64,000 nt of DNA from Nocardioides luti (GTDB lineage Bacteria > Actinomycetota > Actinomycetes > Propionibacteriales > Nocardioidaceae): NCBI RefSeq assembly GCF_014212315.1, contig NZ_JACKXE010000001.1, positions 1,798,001 through 1,862,000 of the forward strand, read 5' to 3'. Every line of letters starts with the position of its first letter. Position 1 is the stretch's first letter. The position numbers and the translations under genes were made by a program. Shown here piece after piece: positions 17,889-25,704 of this stretch. Below the pieces are notes generated by a model. That model searched no databases. It was not told the DNA's origin and saw only the letters and a list, made by a program, of their open reading frames with translations.

Positions 17889-19073
17889 TCACGGGAGCGG
17901 ATCGAGACCGTGCAGCGGGAAGATCTCCGTGCGCGTGGCGTGGATGGCGCGATCCAGCCAGGTGTCGGGGTCGTAGCCCTCGGTCCAGTCCCGGTAGGCC
18001 GGCGTACGCCCGTCCGTGAGGCGGTACGGCGGGGTGCGGCCGAGCACGTCGCGGACGTGCTCGCGCCAGCCCGGCGGGGTGTCGGTCAGGGGGTCCAGCG
18101 GCTCGCCGCCGACGATCGCGAGCAGGTGCGTCCACGCCCGCGGGACCACCTCGACCAGCGCGTAGCCGCCACCGCCGGTGGCGACCCAGCGACCGCCGGC
18201 CACCTCGTGGGCCAGGTCGTGCAGGGCGAGGTACGCCGCCCGCTGGCCGTCCACGGTGAGCATCAGGTGCGCGAGCGGGTCCTCGATGTGCGAGTCGCAG
18301 CCGTGCTGGGTCACCAGGACCTCGGGCTCGAACTCCCGCAGCACCGGCGGGACCACCGCGTGGAAGGCCCGCAGCCAGCCCGCGTCGGCGGTGCCGGGCG
18401 GCAGCGCGACGTTGACCGCCGTCCCCTGCGCGTCGGGGCCGCCCACGTCCGTCGGGAAGCCGGTGCCCGGGAACAGCATCTGCCCGGTCTCGTGCAGGCT
18501 GATCGTCAGGACCCGCGGGTCGTTCCAGAAGATCTTCTCGACACCGTCGCCGTGGTGGACGTCGACGTCGACGTACGCCACCCGCTCGGCGCCCTGGTCG
18601 AGCAGCGACTGGATGCCGACCGCGATGTCGTTGTAGATACAGAAGCCCGCCGACCGGTCGGGCATCGCGTGGTGCAGGCCGCCGGCGATGCTCGCCGAGT
18701 GCAGGCTCTCGCCGCTCCAGACCTGGCGGAACGCCTCCAGGCTGGCCCCCACCACGTGGGCGGCCGCCTGGTGCATGTCGCGGAAGACCGGGTTGTCGTC
18801 GCTGCCCAGGCCGCGCGCCTCGTCGTCCGCGCCGGGCACCGTGCCGCAGCGGACGACGGCGTCGATCAGGCCCTGCTCGTGCACGGTGCGGATCTGCTCG
18901 TCGGTGGCGATCGGGGCGTCGACCATGCGCAGCTTGTCGAGGACCCCGAGCTCGCGGGCGAGGCGCATCGTGAGGTCGACCCGGATCGGCGACATGGGGT
19001 GGCCGTGCCCGAAGTCGTACTCGGTCAGGCGGTCGTCGAAGACGACGGTCGCGGGACCGTGGCAGGCGGGCAT
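17889..19073 (-). CDS. acuC: AcuC-type histone-deacetylase-family protein
   Basis: Zinc-dependent deacetylase of the arginase/HDAC fold; AcuC removes acetyl groups from acetyl-CoA synthetase in Bacillus. Signatures are TEYDFGHGHPMSP, GGLHHAMPDRSAGFCIYND with the catalytic histidine pair, VDVDVHHGDGVE with metal-binding Asp/His, and GGGGYA at the C-terminal side. The start at ATG 19073 gives 394 residues. It stands alone on the minus strand and diverges from the trpS leader. Its substrate here is presumed, not shown. Confidence 0.9.
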   Translation of the reverse strand: MPACHGPATVVFDDRLTEYDFGHGHPMSPIRVDLTMRLARELGVLDKLRMVDAPIATDEQIRTVHEQGLIDAVVRCGTVPGADDEARGLGSDDNPVFRDMHQAAAHVVGASLEAFRQVWSGESLHSASIAGGLHHAMPDRSAGFCIYNDIAVGIQSLLDQGAERVAYVDVDVHHGDGVEKIFWNDPRVLTISLHETGQMLFPGTGFPTDVGGPDAQGTAVNVALPPGTADAGWLRAFHAVVPPVLREFEPEVLVTQHGCDSHIEDPLAHLMLTVDGQRAAYLALHDLAHEVAGGRWVATGGGGYALVEVVPRAWTHLLAIVGGEPLDPLTDTPPGWREHVRDVLGRTPPYRLTDGRTPAYRDWTEGYDPDTWLDRAIHATRTEIFPLHGLDPLP

Positions 19074-19147
19074 GTGACGCACGCTACCCGGCGTACGCCG
19101 TCGATCGTCCCTGGCCGCCACCTGCTGGGCCGTGACACACTGGCGCC

Positions 19148-19189
19148 GTGCTGACGAACCTCTCCCTCTCCACCTGGTGGGCCGCCTGA
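19148..19189 (+). CDS. trpS leader peptide with tandem Trp codons
   Basis: A 13-codon reading frame starting GTG: V L T N L S L S T W W A A, then TGA. Two adjacent TGG codons, sited just before the stop, are the hallmark of an attenuation leader sensing charged tRNA(Trp). It lies 101 bases upstream of trpS and overlaps the first hairpin of the attenuator. No Shine-Dalgarno is visible, and CACACT sits 6 bases before the GTG, so translation may be leaderless. Confidence 0.8.
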   Translation: MLTNLSLSTWWAA

Positions 19190-19242
19190 CGGCGGACCAC
19201 CCCTGAAGCACCCCTTCACACGGCCGCCCCACGGGCGGCCGT
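19176..19242 (+). promoter_or_regulatory. Transcription attenuator of trpS
   Basis: Hairpin 1:2 spans 19176-19186 with 19191-19201 (GGTGGGCCGCC against GGCGGACCACC, one mismatch) and contains both Trp codons. The terminator hairpin is 19220-19229 with 19233-19242 (ACGGCCGCCC against GGGCGGCCGT, 3-base loop). Region 2 GGCGG (19191-19195) can instead pair with CCGCC inside the terminator's left arm (19224-19228), giving an alternative fold. Stalling at the Trp codons under tryptophan shortage would thus favour trpS expression. Confidence 0.75.
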
Positions 19243-19290
19243 CCTGCATTTCCACCGGTCGCGCGTCGGGCTCTCACCCAGGAGCACCCC

Positions 19291-20268
19291 ATGACCACGA
19301 CCACCCTCACCGCGACCCGGCACCTCTCGCTGCTCACGCCGTCCGGCCGGCTGACCCTCGGCAACCTGCTCGGCGCGCTGCGCCCGATGGCGGAGCAGCA
19401 GGAGGACGCGTTCTACGGCCTCTCCGACCTGCACGCGATGACCACGGCCCACGACCCGGCGGCGCTGCGGGCGCTCAGCGCCGAGACCGCCACGCTGCTG
19501 CTGGCCGTCGGGCTGGACCGGGCGACGCTGTTCCGCCAGTCGGCGGTGCCGACGCACACCGCGCTGGCCTACCTGCTGGAGTGCACCGCGCACACCGGCG
19601 AGCTGAACCGGATGATCCAGTTCAAGGAGAAGGGCCGCGGGGTGGACGGGACCCGGGTCTCGCTCTACACCTACCCGGTCCTGATGGCCGCGGACATCCT
19701 GCTCTACCGGCCCACGTCGGTGCCGGTCGGTGAGGACCAACGCCAGCACGTCGAGCTGACCCGGGACCTGGCGATCCGGTTCAACTCGACCTACGGACCG
19801 GTGTTCACGGTCCCCGAGGTCGCGGTCCCGCCCGCCGGCGCCCGCGTCATGGACCTGGCCCACCCGACCCGCAAGATGAGCAAGTCCGCCACGGACGCGG
19901 CCGGGGTCATCCACCTGCTCGACCCGCCCGACGTCGTACGCCGGAAGGTGGCGCGCGCAGTCACCGACTCCGAGACCGGGCCGGACGCGGTGCGCGCCGA
20001 CCGCGCGGCCAAGCCCGGCGTGACGAACCTGCTCGACATCCTGGCGGCCTGCGGCGGCTCGGCGACCGGCCTGACGACGTACGGCGCGCTGAAGAAGGCC
20101 GTGACCGACGCCGTGGTGGCCGAGCTCGAGCCGGTGCAGGCGCGGTACGCCGCGCTGGCCGCCGACCCCGGGCACGTGGCGGCCGTGTTCGCCGCCGGCG
20201 CCGCCCGGTGCCGTGAGGTGACCGCGCCGGTGCTCGCCGCCGCCGAGGCGGCCGTGGGGCTGGGGTGA
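19291..20268 (+). CDS. trpS: Tryptophanyl-tRNA synthetase
   Basis: Class I aminoacyl-tRNA synthetase charging tRNA(Trp). The HIGH-like signature is TPSGRLTLGNLLGAL and the KMSKS loop is RKMSKSATDAAG; GEDQRQHVELTRDLA is the family's tryptophan-adenylate region. ATG 19291 is preceded by GGAG at a good distance. It has 325 residues, typical of bacterial TrpRS. Expression is probably controlled by the attenuator directly upstream. It is the only gene of its transcript and ends before two palindromes that face a converging gene. Confidence 0.95.
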   Translation: MTTTTLTATRHLSLLTPSGRLTLGNLLGALRPMAEQQEDAFYGLSDLHAMTTAHDPAALRALSAETATLLLAVGLDRATLFRQSAVPTHTALAYLLECTAHTGELNRMIQFKEKGRGVDGTRVSLYTYPVLMAADILLYRPTSVPVGEDQRQHVELTRDLAIRFNSTYGPVFTVPEVAVPPAGARVMDLAHPTRKMSKSATDAAGVIHLLDPPDVVRRKVARAVTDSETGPDAVRADRAAKPGVTNLLDILAACGGSATGLTTYGALKKAVTDAVVAELEPVQARYAALAADPGHVAAVFAAGAARCREVTAPVLAAAEAAVGLG

Positions 20269-20289
20269 GGTGCGTGGTGGCCGGCGCGG

Positions 20290-20317
20290 GAGTTTCATCG
20301 GTCGACCGATGAAACTC
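20290..20317. terminator. 28-bp perfect palindrome downstream of trpS
   Basis: GAGTTTCATCGGTC followed by its exact reverse complement. It sits between the ends of the converging trpS and hydrolase genes and is close kin to the palindrome at 14911-14938. A bidirectional terminator role is likely. Confidence 0.6.
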
Positions 20318-20350
20318 GCGGCGGGACGCCGAAGTCTCACCGTCCCGGCG

Positions 20351-20380
20351 GGAGTTCTGTCGGTCGACCGATGAAACTCC
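20351..20380. terminator. 30-bp imperfect palindrome, second copy downstream of trpS
   Basis: GGAGTTCTGTCGGTC pairs with GACCGATGAAACTCC at 12 of 15 positions. It repeats the core of the palindrome 60 bases upstream (CGGTCGACCGATGAAACTC), suggesting local duplication followed by drift in one arm. Confidence 0.55.
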
Positions 20381-20393
20381 CCGGGGACCCGCC

Positions 20394-21140
20394 TCAGCCC
20401 AGCGCCGCTCGCACCAGGTGGGCGGTCTCGAACGGCCGCTCGAGGGACGGCAGGTGCAGCGCCCACGGCAGCTCGACGAGCTCGGCCCGCGGCAGCGCGG
20501 CGACGAGCTCGCGGGCGTTCTCGCGGAAGAACTCGAGGTCGTGCGCGCCGACGACCACGGTGGTGGGGCAGGTGATGGCGGCGAGGTCGATCGGCAGCTC
20601 GCGGTTCTCGACGTCACCGGCCGGGACCTGGTGGGCGAAGGCCGCGCGCTGCATCTTCCAGACCAGCGCGCGGGCGTCGTCGTCGGCGTCGGGGCCGACC
20701 CAGGTCGCGACGTTGAGGTCGGTGGCGCCGTCGAGGTCGCCGGCCACCAAGAGCCGACCCTCCTCCTGCCACAGTGCCCGCAGCGCCGGGTCCGGCTCCG
20801 CGAGGTCGGCCGGCGCGTCGAGCAGCACCAGCGCGTCGAGGCGCTCGGGGACGGCCGAGGCGACCTGCTGGGCGACGTACCCGCCGTACGACGCCCCCAC
20901 GAGCGCGAACCGGTCGATGCCCAGCTCGTCGAGCAGCGCGAGCACGTCCTCGGCGTCGGAGTACGACGTCCCGGGCTCGAGCGGGGTGGACCCGTAGCCC
21001 CGCAGGTCGAGGCGGAGGACGGCGTGGCCGGGGACGAGCTCGGCGACCTGGGTGTCCCACATGCGGAGGTCGGCGACGCCGGCGTGCAGGAGGACGACGG
21101 TGGGGCCGGAGCCCTCGAGGCGGTGGTGGAGGTCGGTCAT
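20394..21140 (-). CDS. Alpha/beta fold hydrolase
   Basis: Cytoplasmic alpha/beta hydrolase of unknown substrate, 248 residues. The oxyanion segment VVLLHAGVADLRMWD, nucleophile elbow GASYGGYVAQQ (Ser), acid region VVGAHDLEFF and a late histidine in LPWALHLPSLERP are all seen. The sequence is closest in style to the 3-oxoadipate enol-lactonase/general esterase group, but no specific function follows from it. It is downstream of, and on the same strand as, the haloalkane dehalogenase homologue, 79 bases away. Confidence 0.85.
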   Translation of the reverse strand: MTDLHHRLEGSGPTVVLLHAGVADLRMWDTQVAELVPGHAVLRLDLRGYGSTPLEPGTSYSDAEDVLALLDELGIDRFALVGASYGGYVAQQVASAVPERLDALVLLDAPADLAEPDPALRALWQEEGRLLVAGDLDGATDLNVATWVGPDADDDARALVWKMQRAAFAHQVPAGDVENRELPIDLAAITCPTTVVVGAHDLEFFRENARELVAALPRAELVELPWALHLPSLERPFETAHLVRAALG

Positions 21141-21219
21141 CGTGCGATCGTGCCACCGCCGCCCGGGCGGTGCAGCCCGGTTTCCTCCCGCCGACTCGAC
21201 CTCCGACCCGGCCGCTCCC

Positions 21220-22134
21220 TCAGCCGCGGACGAACGCCGCGACGATCCGGCCGAGCTCCTCGCCGGCGTCCTCCTGCAGGAAGTGCCCGGCGTCCGCGAC
21301 CACGGGGTGCTCGAGCCCGGCGGCGCCCGGCACGAGCTGCCGCAGGATCGGCGCCATCGCGCCGGTGATCGGGTCGCCGTCGCTGAAGGCCGTGAGGAAC
21401 GGCCGGTCCCAGGCCTGCAGCACCTCCCACGCCGCGCGGTTCGCGGCGGTGGCCGGGTCGTCCGGACGGGTCGGGACCAGCGTCGGCATCACCCGCGGGC
21501 CGACCTTGGACGCCTCGTCCGGGAAGGGGGCGTCGTACGCCGCCCGGTCGGCGTCCGCGAGCCCGCGGACGCACCCGGCCGCGACGAGCCGGCCGACGTC
21601 CAGCGTCTCGGCCCGCTCGACGGCGTGCCGGAACATCCACCAGATCTCGGGCATGTCGTGGTCGCCGGTCGGCAGCCCGGTGTTCGCGGCGACCACCCGT
21701 GCGAAGCGGTCGGGGTGCTCGGCGACGAGCCGCAGCCCGATCAGGCCGCCCCAGTCCTGGCCGACGAGCGTGACGTCGCGCAGGTCGAGGTGGTCGACGA
21801 CCAGCGAGCGCGTCCACTCCACGTGCCGCGCGTAGGAGTGGTCCTCCGGCTCGGTCGGCTGGTCGGAGCGCCCGAAGCCGACGAGGTCCGGCGCCACCGC
21901 GCGGATCCCGGCGTCGACCAGCACCCGGATCACGTGGCGGTACAGGTAGGACCAGGTCGGCTCGCCGTGCAGCAGCAGGACCACCGGCCCGTCGGCGGGA
22001 CCCGCGTCGACGTACGCCATCCGCAGGGTGCCCCCGTCGCTGCTGTCCGGGTCGGGCACCTGGGCGTACGACGGCGCCCACGGGAGGCCGGGCAGGTCGG
22101 CGAAGCGGTCCTCGGACGGGCGGCGGGTCTGCAT
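21220..22134 (-). CDS. dhmA: Haloalkane dehalogenase homologue (HLD-I type)
   Basis: Alpha/beta hydrolase with the haloalkane dehalogenase active site, which cleaves carbon-halogen bonds to alcohol and halide. LLHGEPTWSYLYR is the oxyanion loop of the DhlA/DhmA group; the nucleophile is Asp in LVGQDWGGLIGL with the halide-binding Trp next to it; the candidate acid is in FSDGDPIT, after strand 7 as in subfamily I; the base histidine is in ADAGHFLQED. The length, 304 residues, fits. The natural substrate is unknown and the gene may have a housekeeping role. The dhmA symbol is by family likeness. Confidence 0.8.
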   Translation of the reverse strand: MQTRRPSEDRFADLPGLPWAPSYAQVPDPDSSDGGTLRMAYVDAGPADGPVVLLLHGEPTWSYLYRHVIRVLVDAGIRAVAPDLVGFGRSDQPTEPEDHSYARHVEWTRSLVVDHLDLRDVTLVGQDWGGLIGLRLVAEHPDRFARVVAANTGLPTGDHDMPEIWWMFRHAVERAETLDVGRLVAAGCVRGLADADRAAYDAPFPDEASKVGPRVMPTLVPTRPDDPATAANRAAWEVLQAWDRPFLTAFSDGDPITGAMAPILRQLVPGAAGLEHPVVADAGHFLQEDAGEELGRIVAAFVRG

Positions 22135-22174
22135 CGGAGCAGTCTGGCACCGGCCGTCGCCGTCGGGCAGGGCG

Positions 22175-22714
22175 TCAGCGGCGCGCGTCGCGCTCGGCGA
22201 GGCCCTTCAGGTTGAGCAGCTGGCGCCGCATCATCACCAGGTCGCCCCACGCCAGCAGCCGGGTCGTCAGCCACGCCGCCCGGCCGCGGCGGGTGACCAC
22301 GAGCCGGCAGACCAGGCGGCACGAGCGGCCGTCCGGGCCGTCCGGCTCCACGGCGTACGTCGTCGCGAAGCGGCCGAGCAGCCGACTCGCCGACGGGGTC
22401 GAGACGCCGCTCCAGCTGTGCCCGTCCTCGAGGTCGGTGAGCTCGTAGACGATCGCCATCCGGTCGCCGACCCGCAGCACCTCGGCGCCCGGGGTGAGCT
22501 CCTGCGGGCTGCGGCGGCCGAGGTTGTCGACCAGGTCGTAGGAGTGCGGCGCCAGCCTGGTCTGGCAGACCCAGCGCCAGGTGAGGGCGGCCGGTGCGGA
22601 GACCGCGACGGCCCGCGTCATCGCGACGACGGGCCCGGGGACGAGGTCGTCCGCGGGGTAGGGCCGGGTGTGCTCGTCGCCCACGGTCCCCCAGGCGAGC
22701 GGCAGGCCGGTCAC
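22175..22714 (-). CDS. SRPBCC (START-like) superfamily protein
   Basis: 179-residue protein predicted to have the START/Bet v1 ligand-binding fold, from the pattern MTRAVAVSAPAALTWRWVCQ, DLVDNLGRRSP, LEDGHSWSG and the C-terminal amphipathic helix LLAWGDLVMMRRQLLNLKGL. It is a polyketide-cyclase/dehydrase-like sequence, but there is no catalytic signature that names a reaction. It is 4 bases after the DsbA-like gene stop and probably co-translated with it. The basis is pattern recognition only. Confidence 0.65.
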   Translation of the reverse strand: MTGLPLAWGTVGDEHTRPYPADDLVPGPVVAMTRAVAVSAPAALTWRWVCQTRLAPHSYDLVDNLGRRSPQELTPGAEVLRVGDRMAIVYELTDLEDGHSWSGVSTPSASRLLGRFATTYAVEPDGPDGRSCRLVCRLVVTRRGRAAWLTTRLLAWGDLVMMRRQLLNLKGLAERDARR

Positions 22715-22718
22715 GGCG

Positions 22719-23468
22719 CTACTTCTTCCGGCGACGGCTGCCGCCGTGCCAGTCCTCCTGCGCGCCGGCCTCGTCGGCGCGGACGCCGAACGACGCGAGC
22801 TGCGGCTGCTCCCGCAGGCTGCGCTTGAGCTCGGCGAACCCGGGGAAGGTCGCCAGCCCCACGACGTGGTCCCACAGCTCGCCGGCCTGCTCGTCGGTGG
22901 GCATCCGGCTGATCACGGGACCGAAGAACGCGGCGCCCTCGGGCGGCGCGATGTGCAGGATCGGGGTGCCGACGTCCTTGCCGGTCAGCGCGAGGGCCTC
23001 GTCGCCCTCGGCCTGGAGCTGCGCGTCACGGGTGTCGTCGTCGAGGTGGCGCACCAGGTCGTCCGGCAGGTCGGCGGCGGCGAGCGCCCCGCGCAGGACC
23101 GTCACGGCACCCTCCTGGTCGCGCGCCGGGGCGTCCGGGTCCTCGAAGATGCGCTCGCCCAGCGCGGCGTACAGCCGGCCCACCGCCTCCGGGCCGTGCT
23201 CGTCGCGCACGTGCGCGCAGACCCGCAGCAGGCGCAGGCCGAAGGTGTGGCCGTCCTCGTACTCCGGCGGGAAGTGCGCGTCGTAGTCGACGTCCCGGTT
23301 GACCAGGCGCAGCGCGATGAAGCGCCACTCGACGTCGTAGTCGCGCTGCTCCTGCACCACGCGCACCCACTTGCTGGTCATCCACGCGAAGGGGCAGGTC
23401 GGGTCGAACCAGAAGCGGACGTCGGGCTGTGTCGCTGGCTGGGTCACGTGCTCGGTCGCGGCGCTCAT
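22719..23468 (-). CDS. DsbA-family protein, mycothiol-dependent nitroreductase/Rv2466c-like
   Basis: Thioredoxin-fold DsbA-like protein of 249 residues. The active site is at FDPTCPFAWMTSKW: the first cysteine of the CxxC is kept but the second is alanine (CPFA), whereas mycobacterial Rv2466c has CPWC. It would therefore act as a monothiol enzyme, perhaps using mycothiol as cosubstrate. The helical insertion domain and the cis-Pro segment VGTPILHIAPPEG are present. The ATG overlaps the upstream GNAT stop by four bases. Function in oxidative stress is plausible but inferred. Confidence 0.8.
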   Translation of the reverse strand: MSAATEHVTQPATQPDVRFWFDPTCPFAWMTSKWVRVVQEQRDYDVEWRFIALRLVNRDVDYDAHFPPEYEDGHTFGLRLLRVCAHVRDEHGPEAVGRLYAALGERIFEDPDAPARDQEGAVTVLRGALAAADLPDDLVRHLDDDTRDAQLQAEGDEALALTGKDVGTPILHIAPPEGAAFFGPVISRMPTDEQAGELWDHVVGLATFPGFAELKRSLREQPQLASFGVRADEAGAQEDWHGGSRRRKK

Positions 23469-23872
23469 CCTCCGAGCATGCCACCGGGGTAGATGCGAAA
23501 GCCCGGCTTGGTCCTGTGCGGGAAGGAGGCGTAGAACGCCTCGGCGTCGTCGGTCACGAGGTCCATCCGCTGCGTGCCGGTCGCGGCGAAGGCGTCCTCG
23601 ACGAGGCGCCGCGCAATGCCCTGACGACGGTGGCTCGCGAGGACGGCGAGCTGGGCCAGGAACGACTGGATCTCGCCGTCGCCGCAGGCCTGGGCGAACC
23701 CGACGACCCGGCCGTCCGGGTCCAGCGCCACGCGCGTGACGACGCCCGAGGCGGTGCAGGCCCGGCGTACGACGTCGGGGTCGGACAGGCTGGGCCAGCC
23801 CTCGGCACGCGCGACGGCGGCGACGCCCGCCGCGTGGGCGGCGGCGTCGAAGGGCACGACCGCGACGGTCAC
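23465..23872 (-). CDS. GNAT family N-acetyltransferase
   Basis: Small 135-residue acetyltransferase of the GNAT fold; the acetyl-CoA-binding motif A is LAVLASHRRQGIARRLV and the C-terminal beta bulge ends with AFYASFPHRTKPGF. Start is GTG 23872. It is short but complete and overlaps the DsbA-like gene by four bases, 18 bases after proC. The substrate is unknown. Confidence 0.85.
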   Translation of the reverse strand: MTVAVVPFDAAAHAAGVAAVARAEGWPSLSDPDVVRRACTASGVVTRVALDPDGRVVGFAQACGDGEIQSFLAQLAVLASHRRQGIARRLVEDAFAATGTQRMDLVTDDAEAFYASFPHRTKPGFRIYPGGMLGG

Positions 23873-23890
23873 GACCGGCTCACGAGCGGG

Positions 23891-24712
23891 TCAGGAGCCC
23901 TCGGCGAGCGCCCGGGAGCGGTCGCGGGCGGCCTCCATGGCGGCGAGGAACGCCGCGCGGACCTTGTGGATCTCGAGCTCGCGGAGGGCGGCCGCGGTGG
24001 TGCCGGCCGGGGAGGTGACCTGCTCGCGGAGCACGGTCGGGTGGGTGCCGGTCTCGCGCAGCATCTTGGCCGAGCCGACGACGGTCTGGACGACGAGGTC
24101 GGTGGCGGTGGCGCGCGGCAGGCCGAGGTGCACGCCGGCCTCGATCATCGACTCCACGACGAAGAAGATGTACGCCGGCCCGGAGCCGCTGATCGCGGTG
24201 ACGGCGTCCTGCTGCCGCTCGGGGATGCGCAGCACCTTGCCGACCGAGGCCATCAGCGCCTCGACCTCGGCGAGGTGCGCCTCGTCGCAGTGCGACCCGG
24301 GCGAGATCGCGGCCATCCCCTCGTCGACCAGCGCGGGCGTGTTCGGCATGACCCGGACGACCGCGACGCCGTCGGGCACGCGGGACTCGATGAAGGCGGT
24401 GGTGATGCCGGCCGCGAGCGAGACGAGCAGCTGGCCGGCGCGCAGGGACCCGGCGATCTCCGCGAGCACGTCGCCCATGTCCTGGGGCTTGACCACCAGG
24501 ACCACGGTGTCGGCCTTGGCAGCGGCGTCGGCGTTCGCGACCACCGCGACGCCGTACCGCTCCTCGAGCTCGGCCGCCCGCTCGGCGCGCTTCTCGCCGA
24601 CGAGGAGCCGGTCGACCCGGCGACCCGCGCGGACCAGGCCGGAGAGGAGGGTCTCCCCCATCACCCCGGCCCCGATGATCGCGGTCTGGGCCTGCTGCGG
24701 CGTCGTGGTCAT
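23891..24712 (-). CDS. proC: Pyrroline-5-carboxylate reductase
   Basis: Final step of proline synthesis: NADPH-dependent reduction of 1-pyrroline-5-carboxylate. The Rossmann motif is AIIGAGVMGETLL; the central MPNTPALVDEGM and the C-terminal signature SGSGPAYIFFVVESM through REQVTSPAGTTAAAL match the family. It has 273 residues, normal length. It follows proline dehydrogenase by six bases, so genes of opposite directions of proline metabolism share a transcript, a common actinobacterial arrangement. Confidence 0.95.
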   Translation of the reverse strand: MTTTPQQAQTAIIGAGVMGETLLSGLVRAGRRVDRLLVGEKRAERAAELEERYGVAVVANADAAAKADTVVLVVKPQDMGDVLAEIAGSLRAGQLLVSLAAGITTAFIESRVPDGVAVVRVMPNTPALVDEGMAAISPGSHCDEAHLAEVEALMASVGKVLRIPERQQDAVTAISGSGPAYIFFVVESMIEAGVHLGLPRATATDLVVQTVVGSAKMLRETGTHPTVLREQVTSPAGTTAAALRELEIHKVRAAFLAAMEAARDRSRALAEGS

Positions 24713-24718
24713 GTCGAC

Positions 24719-25654
24719 CTATTTCTTCGAGATCAGGGACTTCACGAAGAATGACAGGTTCTGCGGGCGCTCAGCGAGCCTTCTCATCAGGTAGCCGTAC
24801 CACTCCTGGCCGTACGGCACGTAGACCCGCATCCGCTCGCCGCCGGCCGCGAGGCGCTTCTGCTCCTCGGGACGGATGCCGTAGAGCATCTGGTACTCGT
24901 AGGTGCCCTGCGCGCGGCCGTAGCGGCTCGCGAGCGACGAGGCGATCTCGACCATCCGCGGGTCGTGGGTGGCGATCATCGGGTAGCCGTCGCCGGCGAG
25001 CAGCACCTTGAGGCAGCGGACGTAGGACTTGTCCACGTCGAGGCGGTCCTGGAAGGCGACCGACTCGGGCTCCTTGTAGGCGCCCTTGCAGAGCCGGACC
25101 CGCGAGCCCTCGTAGGCCAGCGCGCGGCAGTCGGCCTCGGTGCGGTGCAGGTAGGCCTGCAGCACGGCGCCGGTCTCCGGGAAGTCCTTGCGCAGCTCGC
25201 GGAGCGCCGCCAGCGTGCGGTCGGTCGTGGTGTGGTCCTCCATGTCGAGGGTCACCGTGGTGCCGGCGTTGCGGGCTGCGCGGCAGATGGTGCGGGCGTT
25301 CTCGAGGGCGATCTTGTCGCCGGTCTCGGGGATCGCCTGGCCGATGGCCGACAGCTTCACCGAGACCTCGGCGCCGCGGGTCAGACCCTGGGCGGCGAGC
25401 TGCTGGAGCAGGTCGAGGTAGGCCTGCACGGTGTGGTCGGCCTGCTCGGTGTCGAGGGTGTCCTCGCCGAGGAAGTCGAGGGTGACCTTGAGGCCGTCGG
25501 CCTCCAGGGTGGCGGTGGCCTCGACGGCGGACGCGGTGGTCTCGCCGGGGACGTAGCTCGTCACGATGCCCGAGGAGACCGGCATGGTGCTGACGAGCTT
25601 CTTGAGGCCCTCGCTGCGGGCGAGGAGCAGGATCGGCTGACGGAGCAGGGACAT
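24719..25654 (-). CDS. Proline dehydrogenase
   Basis: FAD-dependent oxidation of proline to 1-pyrroline-5-carboxylate at the membrane. Single-domain 311-residue type (not PutA). Recognisable segments are VTLDFLGEDT, VSVKLSAIGQ, TLDMEDHTTTDRTL, AYLHRTEADCRALAYEG, VRLCKGAYKEPESVAF and the C-terminal YEYQMLYGIRPEEQKRL with VYVPYGQEWYGYLMRRLAER. Start is ATG 25654. It is directly followed by proC. The partner P5C dehydrogenase is not in the window. Confidence 0.94.
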   Translation of the reverse strand: MSLLRQPILLLARSEGLKKLVSTMPVSSGIVTSYVPGETTASAVEATATLEADGLKVTLDFLGEDTLDTEQADHTVQAYLDLLQQLAAQGLTRGAEVSVKLSAIGQAIPETGDKIALENARTICRAARNAGTTVTLDMEDHTTTDRTLAALRELRKDFPETGAVLQAYLHRTEADCRALAYEGSRVRLCKGAYKEPESVAFQDRLDVDKSYVRCLKVLLAGDGYPMIATHDPRMVEIASSLASRYGRAQGTYEYQMLYGIRPEEQKRLAAGGERMRVYVPYGQEWYGYLMRRLAERPQNLSFFVKSLISKK

Positions 25655-25704
25655 GGGGCCGAGGTTACGCCGTCCCGGGCGGAAGATCCCAAGCGGCGGC
25701 GGGC

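Noticed and set aside
22175..22714. Naming the SRPBCC protein as a specific cyclase or DUF1990 member
   Set aside because: Only the general START-like pattern is visible; no residues identify a subfamily.
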